Positions 26,165 through 37,832 of a DNA stretch of 64,000 nt are shown in pieces; the first letter of the stretch is position 1; each line of letters begins with the position of its first letter. The position numbers and the translations under genes are program-made. The stretch is from assembly GCF_030272615.1 (NCBI RefSeq), contig NC_081411.1:187309449-187373448 (forward strand), given 5' to 3'. The notes below the pieces were generated by a model, which was given only the letters and a program-made list of their open reading frames with translations, did no database searches and was not told where the DNA came from. Origin of the DNA: Cryptomeria japonica (Eukaryota > Streptophyta > Pinopsida > Cupressales > Cupressaceae).

Positions 26165-26984
26165 TGTTGGCATTCTACACTCTAATGAGAATAGTTGATG
26201 TTTTCTTTGATGGAAACCAATTGGCAACCAACTAGCAACAGGTTTCTACACATGCACCGGCATCGCAGACATTAGTCACCAGCACTGGTAGGCAATTTCA
26301 CTGGCATCCAGATTACACCAGAAATAAAGTATACCGGCACTCAGGCGGACATGGGATAAAGTTTTTCTTATATGTATTGTATTGTAAATGTAATTAATTA
26401 TTTGTAAGCCAACTTGGTGTATTGTAAAAGATTCATATATATATATGAGATCTTATAGATCATTTTTGTAATAAAATAGGAATGAAATTGTAAGGAAGAA
26501 GGACAAAATATTATTGTTGGACAATGAAAGGTTTCTGGTTAAGGTATATGACTGAGCTTAAATCGGAATTGAACCAGGCATTAGAGATGCTATTTTGAGT
26601 AGTACATTGTATTAGATTTAATTATCCATCTTGTAGTTAGTGAGACTCTTTCATTGAGCAGTGCGCTCCAGGCACTTGGCCTTCCTGCATGTGCAGTCCC
26701 CTATTGTAAGTAATATTTATTCATATTGGCTAGTGAGTAAATATTGTGGGTCACAAATCCCACCAAGGTTTTTCCCACACTGGGTTTCCTCGTTAAAATA
26801 TTATGTGTTATGGTGTTCATTTATGTTGTCTCTATTATTTCTCTTTACTGCATTATTTCTTGTTTACCGGTACATTGATTTGGGTTGCAAAGTTGTAAAT
26901 AAGTTTAAATATTCCATAAAATAGTTAGACACTGATTCACTCCCCCCCCTCTTAGTGTCTTTGGGACTATCATTGTATCTAACC
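26165..26984 (+). repeat. 5' LTR of element B
   Basis: 820 bp, TGTTGGCATTCTACAC start, C-run and ATCTAACC end (CA mutated to CC). It matches 31998-32799, with extra bases around 26275-26310 that the 3' copy lacks. Confidence 0.9.
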
Positions 26985-26986
26985 AT

Positions 26987-26998
26987 TGGTATCAGATC
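26987..26998 (+). other. Primer binding site of element B
   Basis: TGGTATCAGATC, one base off the initiator tRNA-Met site TGGTATCAGAGC, two bases after the LTR. Confidence 0.8.
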
Positions 26999-27052
26999 CT
27001 CATCCTCTATTTTCAAAAGCCTAACAACTTGAAGAAGATTCTGAAACCGGTA

Positions 27053-28168
27053 CCGATGAAGAATTTAAGAAAACAGTTGGAAGGAGCTCTTGAAGATTTT
27101 GATGCAGAAAAATTGAAGAATATCAAACTTGAAGATGATCTGAGGACTACTAAGGAATTCATTAAAGGACTTCGGGAGAACCTAGTTATAGCACAAAACA
27201 AGATGAAATAACTTGATGAGTAAATGCATAAATATGATGATGAAAAGGAAAGTGTTAGTGATATTGTAGATAAATTAAGACAAGAGAACAATAATATGAG
27301 GAATGAAATGCAAGATATGACTATGAGGCTATGTAAGGATATTGAAGACTAGAAGAAGAATGAAGAAGATTTGACTAGAAGACTTAATGATGGAGGTAAT
27401 GAAAATCTGAGACTTTGTCATGAAATTGATATGCTAAAGACAAATCTTATTCACATGCAACATGATAAAGAAGAGCTTGTGAGACAAGTTGGAATTCTGG
27501 AAAATGAGTTGATCACTGCAAATGAACACAAAGACAAATTCAAGAAAAGTTCAGAAAGACTTGATGACATGCTGAAAAGACAAAAACCTGATGGAGATAC
27601 AATTGGACTTGGATTTGAACACGGAGAAAGTTCCAGGACTGCAAACAATCATGATCACAATAAACCGGTAAGACAACCTAATTCTTATAAATTTAATGGG
27701 AAATGTTTCAATTGCAACAAATTTGGTCATAGAGAAAATCAATGAAGATTTAGAAATAATCAGAATACAAATTTACCCACCGGTCAATGTTCCAAATGTA
27801 ATAAAGTTGGTCACAATTCAGAAAATTGCAGAATGAATGTGAAATGCTATGTTTGTGGTAGATTTGGACATTTATCGAATCAATGTAGATCACAAACCGG
27901 TCAAGGATATAGAAAAGATATTCAAAGAAATAATGTAACTTGTTATGCATGTAACAAGATTGGACATATTGTAAAACTCTGTAGAAGCAAGACTATACCG
28001 ACGAACAATAAAGGATCTAATGAGAAGGGAAAAGAAAAGGTAAATGAAATAAAGAAAGAATTTTCAAAATAATGGATTAAGAAGGGAGATCGGAGAGTTC
28101 ATGAATATGTTTCTGCACCAGTTGAATAGAGTAACCCTCCACCAGTAGGAGATTCTTCATCTAACTAA
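27053..28168 (+). pseudogene. Element B ORF1: coiled coil plus four CCHC zinc knuckles
   Basis: About 370 codons in one frame with a few stops (near 27209, 27221, 27350, 27742). The N-terminal 200 residues are a charged heptad-rich coiled coil (KLRQENNNMRNEMQDM; ILENELITANEHKDKFKKSS). After a spacer come four nucleocapsid-type knuckles: CFNCNKFGHRENQ (last C replaced by a stop), CSKCNKVGHNSENC, CYVCGRFGHLSNQC and CYACNKIGHIVKLC. No Gag capsid domain is recognisable. The closest relatives I can point to are ORF1 of element C (42607-43720) and the remnant in G. The likely role is RNA binding and particle assembly. Confidence 0.85.
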
Positions 28169-28471
28169 TGAATAGTCCTTAGTGGGTATGGCAGCAAGTT
28201 GAAAATCATGCATTCTACCCTCGGTTGATGGGAAGAAGATACATTTCTTCTTTATCGACAAATGTGTTAAGATTTCACTTAACTGACAAGCATTTAATAT
28301 AGTAGTTGGAAAGCATTTTCGGCTATAAAGTACCTGAAAACCCTCATTTTCATCCACCAAGCATTCAAGCATTCAGAGAGTGTGAAATTGAGCAAGGGCA
28401 TTCTAAAGGCAAGTTGCAAAGTGTTTTTTAGGCATTCAAGGATTTCAAGCAAGACGTATTTATCTTTCAAA

Positions 28472-31400
28472 ATGGCATCTTCATCTTCTATACCTGATTT
28501 TATTGCAAACCCTACTGTGGTAGAAAACATTAAGCGCCCTAGGCCCGTGTTTAAAATCATCCTTGAAATTGCCAAGCAAGATGATTCTATTGGAGCTTTT
28601 TTGAAAATTCCGAAGGGAGTCACTTTTGCCGAAGACCCTAGAATCTACATTCACTGCAACACAGGAACTTTAGGAACCAATGATTTGAAGAACATGTACA
28701 GTGGTGTTATTACTGATGAGCAAGGTTTAGTTAAACTAGAGCATAAGATAGTTGAAGACTTAGGATTCATTGAAATACTGAACATATCTGAATTTCCAAA
28801 GGAGGTAGTTCATTTTGTTCTAAGTAGAGTTTATGGAGAGTTCATGTGGCTTGACTCTGTTTTTAAAATCTCTAAAAAAGAAATCAAGGTAGTTACTAGT
28901 TTACCCTCAACAGGTAGTAGGCCCGACAAAACCAAGAAGATACCTAACAAGGGAGTTATGGAGTTAACTAGAGCTACATCTGACAACAGATCTCTTAGGG
29001 TTAATGACATTACTGATGCTAATGTGAGATATGTGAGTATGGTACTTGGCTATAGAGTAACTCATGCAAACAGATTGAATTCAATTTCTAGCTTATGTAT
29101 TCATAGTGCATATGAGATGGTAAAGAACAATTTGAGGATTGATATTTGTGAATGGATTAAAGATTAACTAATAGACAACTTGAAAAAGATCAAGGGTGAC
29201 AAGAAGGGGACATTTCATTTTGGCAACCTACTTGTGTGTCTAATGCTTTACTTCACCAAAGAGATATCCAACATTGGTCATAAGGACTTTGGATATGACA
29301 TCCCGGTAGGCAAACAAATCAAGAAAGCTATCACCGATATGTGATCTAACAGTGACAAAACTATAGCAGACTACTTCAAAAACTTTCAAACTAAGATGAA
29401 AGCTAGAGAAAGGTTACCACAACGCATAGTAGACAAGTATGACAAACGAATCTAGTTTGTAATCAAACGAGATGAGACATGGATGGAAGCAGTTAGTTCT
29501 AGAACCATTTGGATAACAAAATTAGGATATGAAGTTGACCTAAATGTTCTTGAAGCATATGCTAAAACACTAATTGATGCACCTAAGGAACCATTTGAGA
29601 AATTCTTTGGTAGTGCTGAAACCATTGAGAGTGCTGTCTCAATGCAGAAGAGAAGAAAAAGAAGAGAAAAGTTTATCATAGATGCATCCAAGATGGCTAA
29701 GGAAATTAAGGAAAATGTAATGAACATAAGTGGTATATCTGCCAGTGAACTGGAAGTATTGAAACCGGAAGCTCATGTTTCACCAATTGTCACTTCTTCA
29801 GATACAGATAGTGGAAAAGCAGTAGAGTTCAAAAGAGTTGAAAGAAAGAAGAGGAAACCTTCACTGGTACCCTCTCCTTCTCCCAAAAGGACTAGAACTT
29901 TGAGGAAGAAGTAGCAGGCTGTAAGGGAACCTAAAAAGAAGCTGACACTAAAGAATAAACAAACTAAGATACCAGACACCCTTACACCGGAGGAATTGGT
30001 AAATGAGATAACACATGATGGAAATCTTTGCAATGTAAATAAATACTATCATTCTTACAAAGATTCATACAAGGAAACAATAGAGGCTAGGATAATTTTG
30101 CATTTAGACATCTATAAGAAGGTTTTTATTGAAGTTGTAGATGATCTACCAAATGACTTGTATCTAAGACTAGAGGCTAAAAGAATGTCAGTAATGGAAT
30201 TAGATAAAAAGCTAAAAGTTGAAGCATTATTGGTTGCGCACCTTGTAAACTCTAGAGAGAAAATTGATGAACTATTTTCTAAAGCAAACTAGTCAGTTTT
30301 TGTCAGTGGACACTGATAGGTTAGCCTAATGGTTGGTAGAGTGAAAGAGATTGATGTTGAAACTGCAGATAGTTGGGATATAATTTTTGTTGAAAAGGAA
30401 AAGAAAGAGGAAAAGGAAAGACAAAAAATAGATAAATCTTTTGCGAAGGTGTACCAAAAGGACAAAGATAAAGGCAAGATTGGTGGTGTACCTTCTATAA
30501 AGGTAACAGATAACATCCCTCCACCTGTTCAGGACACCCCTCCATTAACTCCAGTATCATCGGTACATAGAGACAATCAACCGGATAAGGCAATTGAAGA
30601 AGTAACTCATGATGATACCAACCCGAAGTCTGAAATACTTTTGACCATGAATGTGGATACACAGGATATTAACATTGTTGTGGATAAAGAGACTACAGAG
30701 GTTAAGGAAAATAATGTTAAGGATAGTAAGATCTCTAAGTCATCGACACACACTGTTGACTCTCAGAAGACTGAGATACCGACACAAGATAAGGAACTAG
30801 AGACAAAGAAACCAGTAGAGGATAAGGACACCAACACTGAGAAATCATCTTAAGTAGAGGTACAAACACAAATAGAGAAACTGGAAGAAAATATAAGTAA
30901 AGAGGATGCAACTAATGGAAATAAGGAGGAAATAGTGAAGGTAATTGGGTAAGTATCTGTTGAAAGGAAATCCATAGTATAACCAAGCACATCAATTGGA
31001 GAATTCAGACCCACTAACATAACAGATGTTCTATTGGATTATATCAAGAGGATAACAGATTGCAATGCCTTAGCATTATTGATAAAACATTACCTATCTT
31101 GAAGATGATTGCACCTACCTATAAAATAGATCACATTAATGATTCTTTAGGTAAATTGGACACATTGTCCAAATTCATTTCTGAAAATGTCATAACTATA
31201 GATAAGGTGAATGAGGATACTGTAAAGGAAAGAGTAGATAAAGAGAAAGGAGGATTCTTTGACAAAACCATCAAAGACTGTAATGAACATATGGATTCAT
31301 TATTATTGGTACTTAACTCAACAATTTTGGAATATAAGGAGCTCTATTGAGAAGCTTGCAAGCCTCATCATCTGACTAAGGATATAGACAATGAAATCAA

Positions 31401-31784
31401 GAAGACACAAAAGGAGATAGATGACATTGCGGATAATATGATAGGTTCTTCAGAACTTAGTTCAGTTTTTTAGCAGGAAATAGTAGTGTATGAGGAAAAG
31501 TTAGAGAAATTTGAGAAAGAGAAAGCAAGGATAAGGTTAAAGGCCTAGGAACTCAAAAGTAAACTTGGTCCAAGATTGGACAGTCTCATTACTCAACGAG
31601 TTGAGCTATCAAAGGCAACAGTTCAAGGAGAATGGTCACCGAAGCACAGATGCACTATCTAACTGACATGATCTAGCAGACAGATACCATTCTCTTTGAC
31701 AGTAAAAAATTCATGCAGAGCCTAAATTTAATTTTGGCAGACATTTTTCAAATTGTAACCAACCGGTTACAAGCTATGAGGTAG
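28472..31784 (+). pseudogene. Element B ORF2: long conserved protein of unknown family
   Basis: From ATG 28472 (MASSSSIPDFIANPTVVENI) one frame runs about 860 codons with several stops (29165, 29342, about 29454, 29912, 30290, 30851). It then shifts near 31070 and continues to 31784. N-terminal 320 residues: a globular, hydrophobic-patterned domain (VLSRVYGEFMWLDSVFKI; VTSLPSTGSRPDKTKKIPN; FGNLLVCLMLYFTKEI). A basic stretch at 29835-29913 (KRVERKKRKPS...PKRTRTLRKK) resembles a bipartite nuclear signal. An acidic Pro/Thr-rich spacer and a C-terminal coiled coil follow. ORF2 of element C matches along the whole length. I do not recognise the family; no polymerase, protease, integrase or helicase motif is visible. 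Confidence 0.8.
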
Positions 31785-31832
31785 CATTTTTGTATTCTTT
31801 GATTCTTTTTGACATCCTTTGTCATTGATGTC

Positions 31833-31996
31833 AAAGGGGGAGTAGTACGGAGAAAAATAGGGAGTATTATGGAGAAAAATAAATGCACAAGGGAGATCAC
31901 TTGCTCAAGGGGAGCACACTTCTTTTTGGATTTCATTTTTGGATAGCAGTTTTGGATTTTTCTCATGAGTGTTGCCATCAATGCCAAAGGGGGAGA
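31833..31996 (+). other. Two polypurine tracts of element B
   Basis: CAAAGGGGGAG at 31832-31842, after GTCATTGATGT, and CAAAGGGGGAGAT at 31985-31997 directly before the 3' LTR. The second is in the standard priming position. The first is an upstream duplicate about 150 bp away, also seen in A and C. Confidence 0.7.
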
Positions 31997-31997
31997 T

Positions 31998-32799
31998 TGT
32001 TGGCATTCTACACTCTAATGAGAATAGTTGATGTTGTCATTGATGGCAACCAACTGGAAACCAACCGGAAATAGGTTTCTACACATGCACCGACATCACA
32101 GACATCAATCACTGGCACCAGCATCTAGATTACACTGGAAATAAAGTATACCAGCACTAAGGCCGACATGGGATAAAGTTTTTCTTATATGTATTGTATT
32201 GTAAATGTAATTAATTATTTGTAAGATGACTTGGTGTAGTGTAAAAAACTCATATATGTATGAGATCCTATAGATCATTTTTGTAATAAAATAGGAATGA
32301 AATTGTAAGGAAGAAGGACAAAATATTATTGTTGGACAATGAAAGGTTTTTGGTTAAGGTATATGACTGAGGCTAAACTGGTACTGAACTAGGCATTAGA
32401 GATGCTATTTTGAACAATACATTGTATTGGATTTAATTATCCATATTGTAGTCAGTGAGACTCTTTCATTGAGTAGCGCGCTCTAGGCAGTTGGCCTTCC
32501 TGCATGTGTAGGCCCCTATTGTAAGTAATATTTATTCATATTGGCCAGTGAGTAAATATTGTGGGTCACAAATCCCACCGAGGTTTTTCCCACACCGGGT
32601 TTCCTCATTAAAATATTCTATGTTATGGTGTGCATTTATGTTGTCTCTATTATTTCTCTTTACTGCATTATTTATTGTTTACCGGTACATTGATTTGGGT
32701 TGCAAAGTTGTAAATAAGTTTAAATATTCCATAAACTGGTTAGACACTAATTCACCCCCTCCCCTCTCAGTTTCTTTGGGGCTGTCATTGAATCTAATA
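31998..32799 (+). repeat. 3' LTR of element B
   Basis: 802 bp, TGTTGGCATTCTACAC to ATCTAATA (CA mutated to TA), followed by the TSD GATTG. Confidence 0.9.
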
Positions 32800-33934
32800 G
32801 ATTGTTGAAGTCTTTATTGATGATATTATTTTTGGTGGTGATGATGATATGAGCATGAAATTTGTCGATGACATGAAAAAAGGATTTGAGATGTATGTTA
32901 TTGGTGAGATGAAATTTTTCTTAGGTTTGTAGATTGTACAGATAAGAAAGGTATCTTTATATCTCAAACTAAGTATGTGAAGGAATTGTTGAAGAAGTTT
33001 GGATTAGATGATTCCAAACTGGTTGGAACTCCTATGGTGACTGGTTGTAAATTGTCTAAAAATGATGAATCTCCTAAAGTTGATCAGAGTTTGTACAAAT
33101 CTATGCTTGGTGGATTGTTATATCTTACTCATACTAGGTGTGACATTATGCATGTTGTGTGTATGGAAGCTAGATATCAAGATGATCTGAAGGAGAGTCA
33201 TGTTACTATCATTAAATGAATATTTAAATATCTTAAGGGAATTGAAGATTATGGTTTATGGTATCCAAAGAATGATGATTTTATGTTTTGTGCTTATACT
33301 GACGCAGATTGGGCAGGTGATGTTGATGACCAAAAGAGTACTACCAATGGAGCATTCTTTTTAGGTAAGAAGTTGGTTTCATGGGCCAACAAGAAACAAT
33401 ATTCAGTATCTTTATCTACTTCTGAAGTTGAGTACATTGTGGCTGCCAGTAATTGCACTCAAATAGTATGGATGAAGCAAATGTTGAAAGATATAAGAAT
33501 TATTTATGATGAGCGTATTGTTATATACTATGATAATTCTAGTGCTATAAACATGTCAAAAAAATTGGTGTAACATTCAAAGACCAAGCATATATCAATC
33601 AAATACAATTACTTGAGAGAGAAAGTCAGTGAACAAAAGGTGAAGCTAGAATATGTATCTACAAAGTAACAAATTGCTGATATTTTTACTAAGCCTTTGC
33701 ATGTCGATACATTTGTCTATCTGAGAGACAAGTTAGGGGTCTCCACCCCTCCTGATGAGAACTAGATGCATTGAGTTGCATTGATCCAAAGGAATTCAAA
33801 GCCTTGTTCTTTTATCCAGATTGATGTGTTGGTGTTGCTCCTCTACTAGAGTAGTCTTTTGATTTGGTTGTGTATCCCTAGGGGAGAGAGATTTGTGATT
33901 GATTTTTTGTTTTAGTGATCTTTGGCATTGTTGT

Positions 33935-34070
33935 CAAAGGGGGAGATAGATCATGTGAAAGACTTCTTTATCTATCTTGATCTTAGGGGGAGTTTGCTAG
34001 TGATATCTTCTTTCTTTGCATTGATTGTTTTTCACATTAATATGTTGTCATCAATGCCAAAGGGGGAGAT
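33935..34070 (+). other. Two polypurine tracts of element A
   Basis: CAAAGGGGGAGAT at about 33935-33946 and again at about 34058-34070, the second adjoining the 3' LTR start. Confidence 0.75.
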
Positions 34071-35314
34071 TGTTGGATTTGGTTGTTCATTTTTGCTATT
34101 AGGATATGTTGTTTTTCATTGATGTCAACATACTCCTATGAGTTATATTGGTGAGTTTGGGAAGATTTTCTGTTCCGGTTTGCAGTTCTTTATTTATCGG
34201 TTTCTAATGGTATTCCCTCCAGTATATTCCGGTGTGATTAGATCTTGTGCTGATATTTTAGATTATTGTTTGGGATGATCCTATGTATCTTCATTTCAGA
34301 TGGTTCATGGTTTGGTACTCCACAAGCTATACTTCTTCATGGCAGCTATTGACTGGTTGTGTTCTTGAGCTTTGAGACGTTGACAAATGAAGATTTAAAA
34401 AGTTGTATTGGTGCAATTGTTTCAGATTATTCTAACGTTCTTGATGGTGTTTCGTAGTAGTGTCCTATTTGTTTTGGTGGTCCGCATTGATTTTTGAGTG
34501 AGTTTTTGGTGAATTCTTTGAACCGATGATAATTTGTGTGTTATGCAATATTTATGGTGGCGTAGCATATTGCGGTTGATCTTGGAGGGATTTCCAGTGG
34601 ATGTAACTATTTGGGAATTTGAATTAGGTCCATGCTATGTAATGTAAATCATAATATTGGTTTGGTAGTTGATCTTTGTATCATGTAATGTAATTTTTGT
34701 AATTACGAGTTAAGGGTTGAGGGTTTAGTTGACCTTCTTATCAAGGTTGATGATTTGTATATATAGGTGATATACTTATGTAATTTTGGAGTCAATATTG
34801 TGTTTGCATTATTAGAGAGAGGTAAATGTGTGAGCAAGGATATATCATTCAGTGAAGTGTTGTGATGAGTTTTGTGTTGCAGAGCAGACAACTATGCTTA
34901 ACTGGAACTGTCATCAAGCATTTGTAGATGCTATTATTGCAGTTCATTCCTTCTAGATTCTAGTGCGATTCATTTTGTAAGTCAGTGAGACTTCCCTAAG
35001 GGTTGTAGCCTTCCAATCATATATATTTTGAGTAGTTAGCTCTAGGAAGTGTGCCTGAATGCATGTGCATTACCCATTGTAATATTTTCACATACTACTA
35101 CAGAGTATCATCCTATTGTGGGTAGGTTCCCATCATGGTTTTTCCCTTAACAAGGTTTTCCACATCAAAATTTTGGTGTTGTGTGTTGTGTTGTTAATTT
35201 TCTTATTTGTTATTGTTGTGCTTTATCAGTTTATGTTTTGGAAGTTTAATTTGTAAATCCGGTGAAGACCAATTCACCCCCCCTCTTAGTCTTCCCTCTT
35301 TATTGTTGCTAATA
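34071..35314 (+). repeat. 3' LTR of element A
   Basis: 1,244 bp, TGTTGGATTTGG start, C-run, CTCTTAG and GCTAATA end (CA mutated to TA), followed by TSD copy GTATG. Confidence 0.85.
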
Positions 35315-37176
35315 GTATGTTTAGTATGCTTCATAAGGATGTTTACAGACAAGAGTGGTCGAGATGGGACATGTTCACCTAATTGTTGCTTGTGGATTAT
35401 TCTCTAGTAACACCATGGCTTGTCTAAGGATATGGCGGCCTATGACAATCAATGAAATAGTGAGTTTGGTGTGAATAGGTGCATTCTTTGTTTGAAAGTG
35501 TCTTATCTCCATGCAAATGGTATTTTGATTATGTAGGTCAAAAACAAATCTAGATGGTCACTATCATTTACCATAATAATCTCAATGATGATAAATGTAC
35601 AAGATCCCACCACTCTCATATCTTCTACCTTCCATCCTTCCATCACCCCACCTTTGGCCTTCTTCTCATGTAATCCTACATTATCTCACTAAATTTAATG
35701 ACACACCAAAAATACTAGGGCCATTTATTGCATTAGAATCCATCCTGCATCACCACATGTTAGTCTATCATATAACATCCATCTTGTAGCACCTCACGTT
35801 AGTCATGCATATATAAGCATATCATCATAACATATATCCTTCAATCATAATGGGTTAAAGCTCATAATCATCATCGTCCATATTTATCGCATATAGAAGC
35901 ATTATAGGTTAAAGAATGGATATCCACATAATATCATTATGCATCCATCATGACAGGAGCATAAAAAGTAATCCATACATCATCAACTTGAATCATATAG
36001 AATAATTATCACATAGAATCATAATCCATCATATCTCATCATAATATATATAAAAATTATACATTATAATTATATTGTATATCTCATCATGCATAATCCA
36101 TCACATAGTCATCATAAGCAACATAAAATCATAAATCATAATTGCATCACATGAACATTATACAAAGCATATAAAATCATCACATCATATAAAACATCAT
36201 AGGAACACATGCATATAGTCACTACCAAGAGTAGATCTCAACTCATATATATCAAAAATAATGTGTCATATATAATGATTTCTAAATCATAGATGGCTAT
36301 TGAGAGCCCAAAATCATCCTAAGTGTCTACACATCATGATACAAAATGTGGATTGAATAGGAGTTATGATGAACTCTCACCTTTGGAATCAGCCGGTCTC
36401 GAAGATATCTGAGCCTTTGATGATAGGTTGACCCCTCTTGTCCCTTTTGTTGATGATGGTGGTGGTCTCCCTCCACTTGTCGCTCCTGATGACCCTAGCC
36501 CTCTTCCTTTGTCTCCTTCATTGCTCTCCCCCAGCCATGCAACAACCTCTGCACCATCATGTAGTGCCTCTCCTGAATAGATCATTTCATTCTAGATGAT
36601 GTATCCTCCTCAGATATTTAATTCATATCCAATACTTGATGCCAAATCATCCCACAATCATATAAATCACTACATCAACAACTTTATCAACCGCACTTGT
36701 CTATCACTTCATCTTTCTTAGCTTTATCAGCCACATCTCTCTATCACATTTACCACTTCATCTTTATCAACTGGATTTGCCTATAACATTTGTCACTCTA
36801 GCCCTAAAAATCTATTAGCTTTCCCAAGCATGCACCCATGGAAACCATGCACACATTTCCTAAGGAGGTCCTTCCCCCAAGCTTCTATTTATAGGCATTG
36901 TAACCTTAATTGCTCATCATCATTCTTTGTGGTCCCCGTAATCCCTTGTGACCTATTCTTGGTTCCCTTTTCATTCGTCTAACCATTTTTTTTTCCTTTT
37001 TCTCATCTAGCCTATGCTCTCTCTTGTCAAAATACTATCCAAACCCTATCGCCATTTTTTCACCCAATCTCTTGAAGCAGAATACCACCTTCATACCGGG
37101 GTAAAATTAGTGTATCAGTTAATCTATTTTCTTTGAAATAATGTGATAAAGTGCATTGTCTCAAAGAGGGGCAAAA
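35315..37176 (+). other. Element H 3' untranslated region, second part
   Basis: The continuation of gypsy element H beyond element A. It is non-coding, rich in CATCATA-like low-complexity sequence (35780-36260), and ends with the purine tract CAAAGAGGGGCAAAATA at about 37161-37177. A 73-residue minus-strand frame at 36585-36364 rich in Ser and Gly has no recognised match and is probably fortuitous. Confidence 0.5.
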
Positions 37177-37832
37177 TATAGACACCTAAAATAGTCCTAG
37201 CCTAACTAAATAAATATTTTCAATTACTAAATTCTTTTTTTCTCAAATTAAATAATTCTTTTTTATTTTTGAATTTATGTGGCCCTCCCTCTATTAATTA
37301 AATAAGCTCTTTAATTTATTTAATTATTCATTTAGCCTTTACCCTCATTTATCTTAATCACTCCCTTTATTTTGTTATTTCCTCTACCTAACTTCAATCT
37401 TAGTTGACCATCTAGTACCAAAAAATTACTCAATAAAAAATTATAAAAAATGTGCAACTAGTACTCACTCTTAACTTTCTTTCTACCAAAGGGTTTTTCA
37501 AAATACTAAATGAAACTATCTTTTTTTATGTGCACACCAGACAATGTTATGTTTTGTTGAAAAATACATGAACACTTTTGTGTGCGTGAAAGATTTGTAC
37601 CCCTTGATCTTATCCATTTTTAAAAAACTTTAGTAGTTTGGAAACTTGATTTAGAGTACAACAATTCTTGTTATTTTGGAATCTTCAAATTTTGAGTGGA
37701 TGAGTCTCAAATAACTCCTCCAAGTTTAGGTTTAGCTGATTTTAAAGAAAAAAGTGGCCACTTATAGCCCCCATTTTTGTTCACCATCTTGGTGCACTTA
37801 CCTTGTTGTTGCTTTTTAATAGTGAGATTGTA
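37177..37832 (+). repeat. Start of 3' LTR of element H
   Basis: TATAGACACCTAAAATAG after the tract AAAGAGGGGCAAAA corresponds to the TGTAGACACC start of Athila/Tat-type LTRs, with G changed to A. It is interrupted by the LTR of element E at about 37833; the rest is not found. Confidence 0.5.

Larger units (their letters stand above)
26165..32799 (+). mobile_element. Element B: pol-less LTR retroelement nested in element A
   Basis: A complete element of 6,635 bp with a perfect 5-bp TSD GATTG (26160-26164 and 32800-32804). It has a 5' LTR (26165-26984), primer site (26987-26998), ORF1 (27053-28168), ORF2 (28472-31784), two polypurine tracts and a 3' LTR (31998-32799). The whole 5.0-kb internal region is accounted for by ORF1 and ORF2. 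No protease DSG, integrase DDE, RT YVDD or RNase H motif was found. LTR ends, primer site and polypurine tract match those of copia elements in the window, so copia enzymes probably act on it in trans. Element C has the same structure. Confidence 0.9.
25375..33765 (+). pseudogene. Element A reverse transcriptase and RNase H, split by element B
   Basis: The RT starts in the open frame from 25480, with WIRAMEEELDQIEKNNTWELV, EYEETFSPVSIIEAVR, QMDVKYVFLNGDLEEVYIEQ and YGLKQAPRAWY. It is cut at 26164 by element B. It resumes at 32805 with VFIDDIIFGGDD, the catalytic box (FIDD for YVDD). A stop (TAG near 32930) and a 4-bp deletion near 32943 follow. Then come KKFGLDD, GTPM, the RNase H motifs DADWAGD, KSTTNGAFFLG, SWANKKQ, SLSTSEVEY and the end DIFTKPL at about 33685. 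The reading closes at 33763-33765. More stops occur near 33217 and 33571. Confidence 0.9.
21651..35314 (+). mobile_element. Element A: Ty1/copia retrotransposon carrying nested element B
   Basis: A plus-strand copia element of about 7.0 kb without the nested insertion. It has a 5' LTR (21651-22882), primer site (22885-22896), gag, protease, integrase and RT up to 26164, element B (26165-32799), then the RT remainder and RNase H (32805-33765), polypurine tracts and a 3' LTR (34071-35314). The flanks ATATG (21646-21650) and GTATG (35315-35319) are a TSD with one change. It sits in the 3' region of gypsy element H. The LTRs differ at roughly one base in ten over a stretch compared by eye, so it is old. 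All genes are broken. Confidence 0.9.

Noticed and set aside
26165-32799. Element B as a simple deletion derivative of element A
   Set aside because: ORF1 and ORF2 have no counterpart in A, and element C shows the same gene content with different LTRs, so the structure is a family trait.
36364-36585. 73-residue minus-strand frame rich in Ser and Gly
   Set aside because: Short, low complexity, within the probable 3' untranslated region of gypsy element H.
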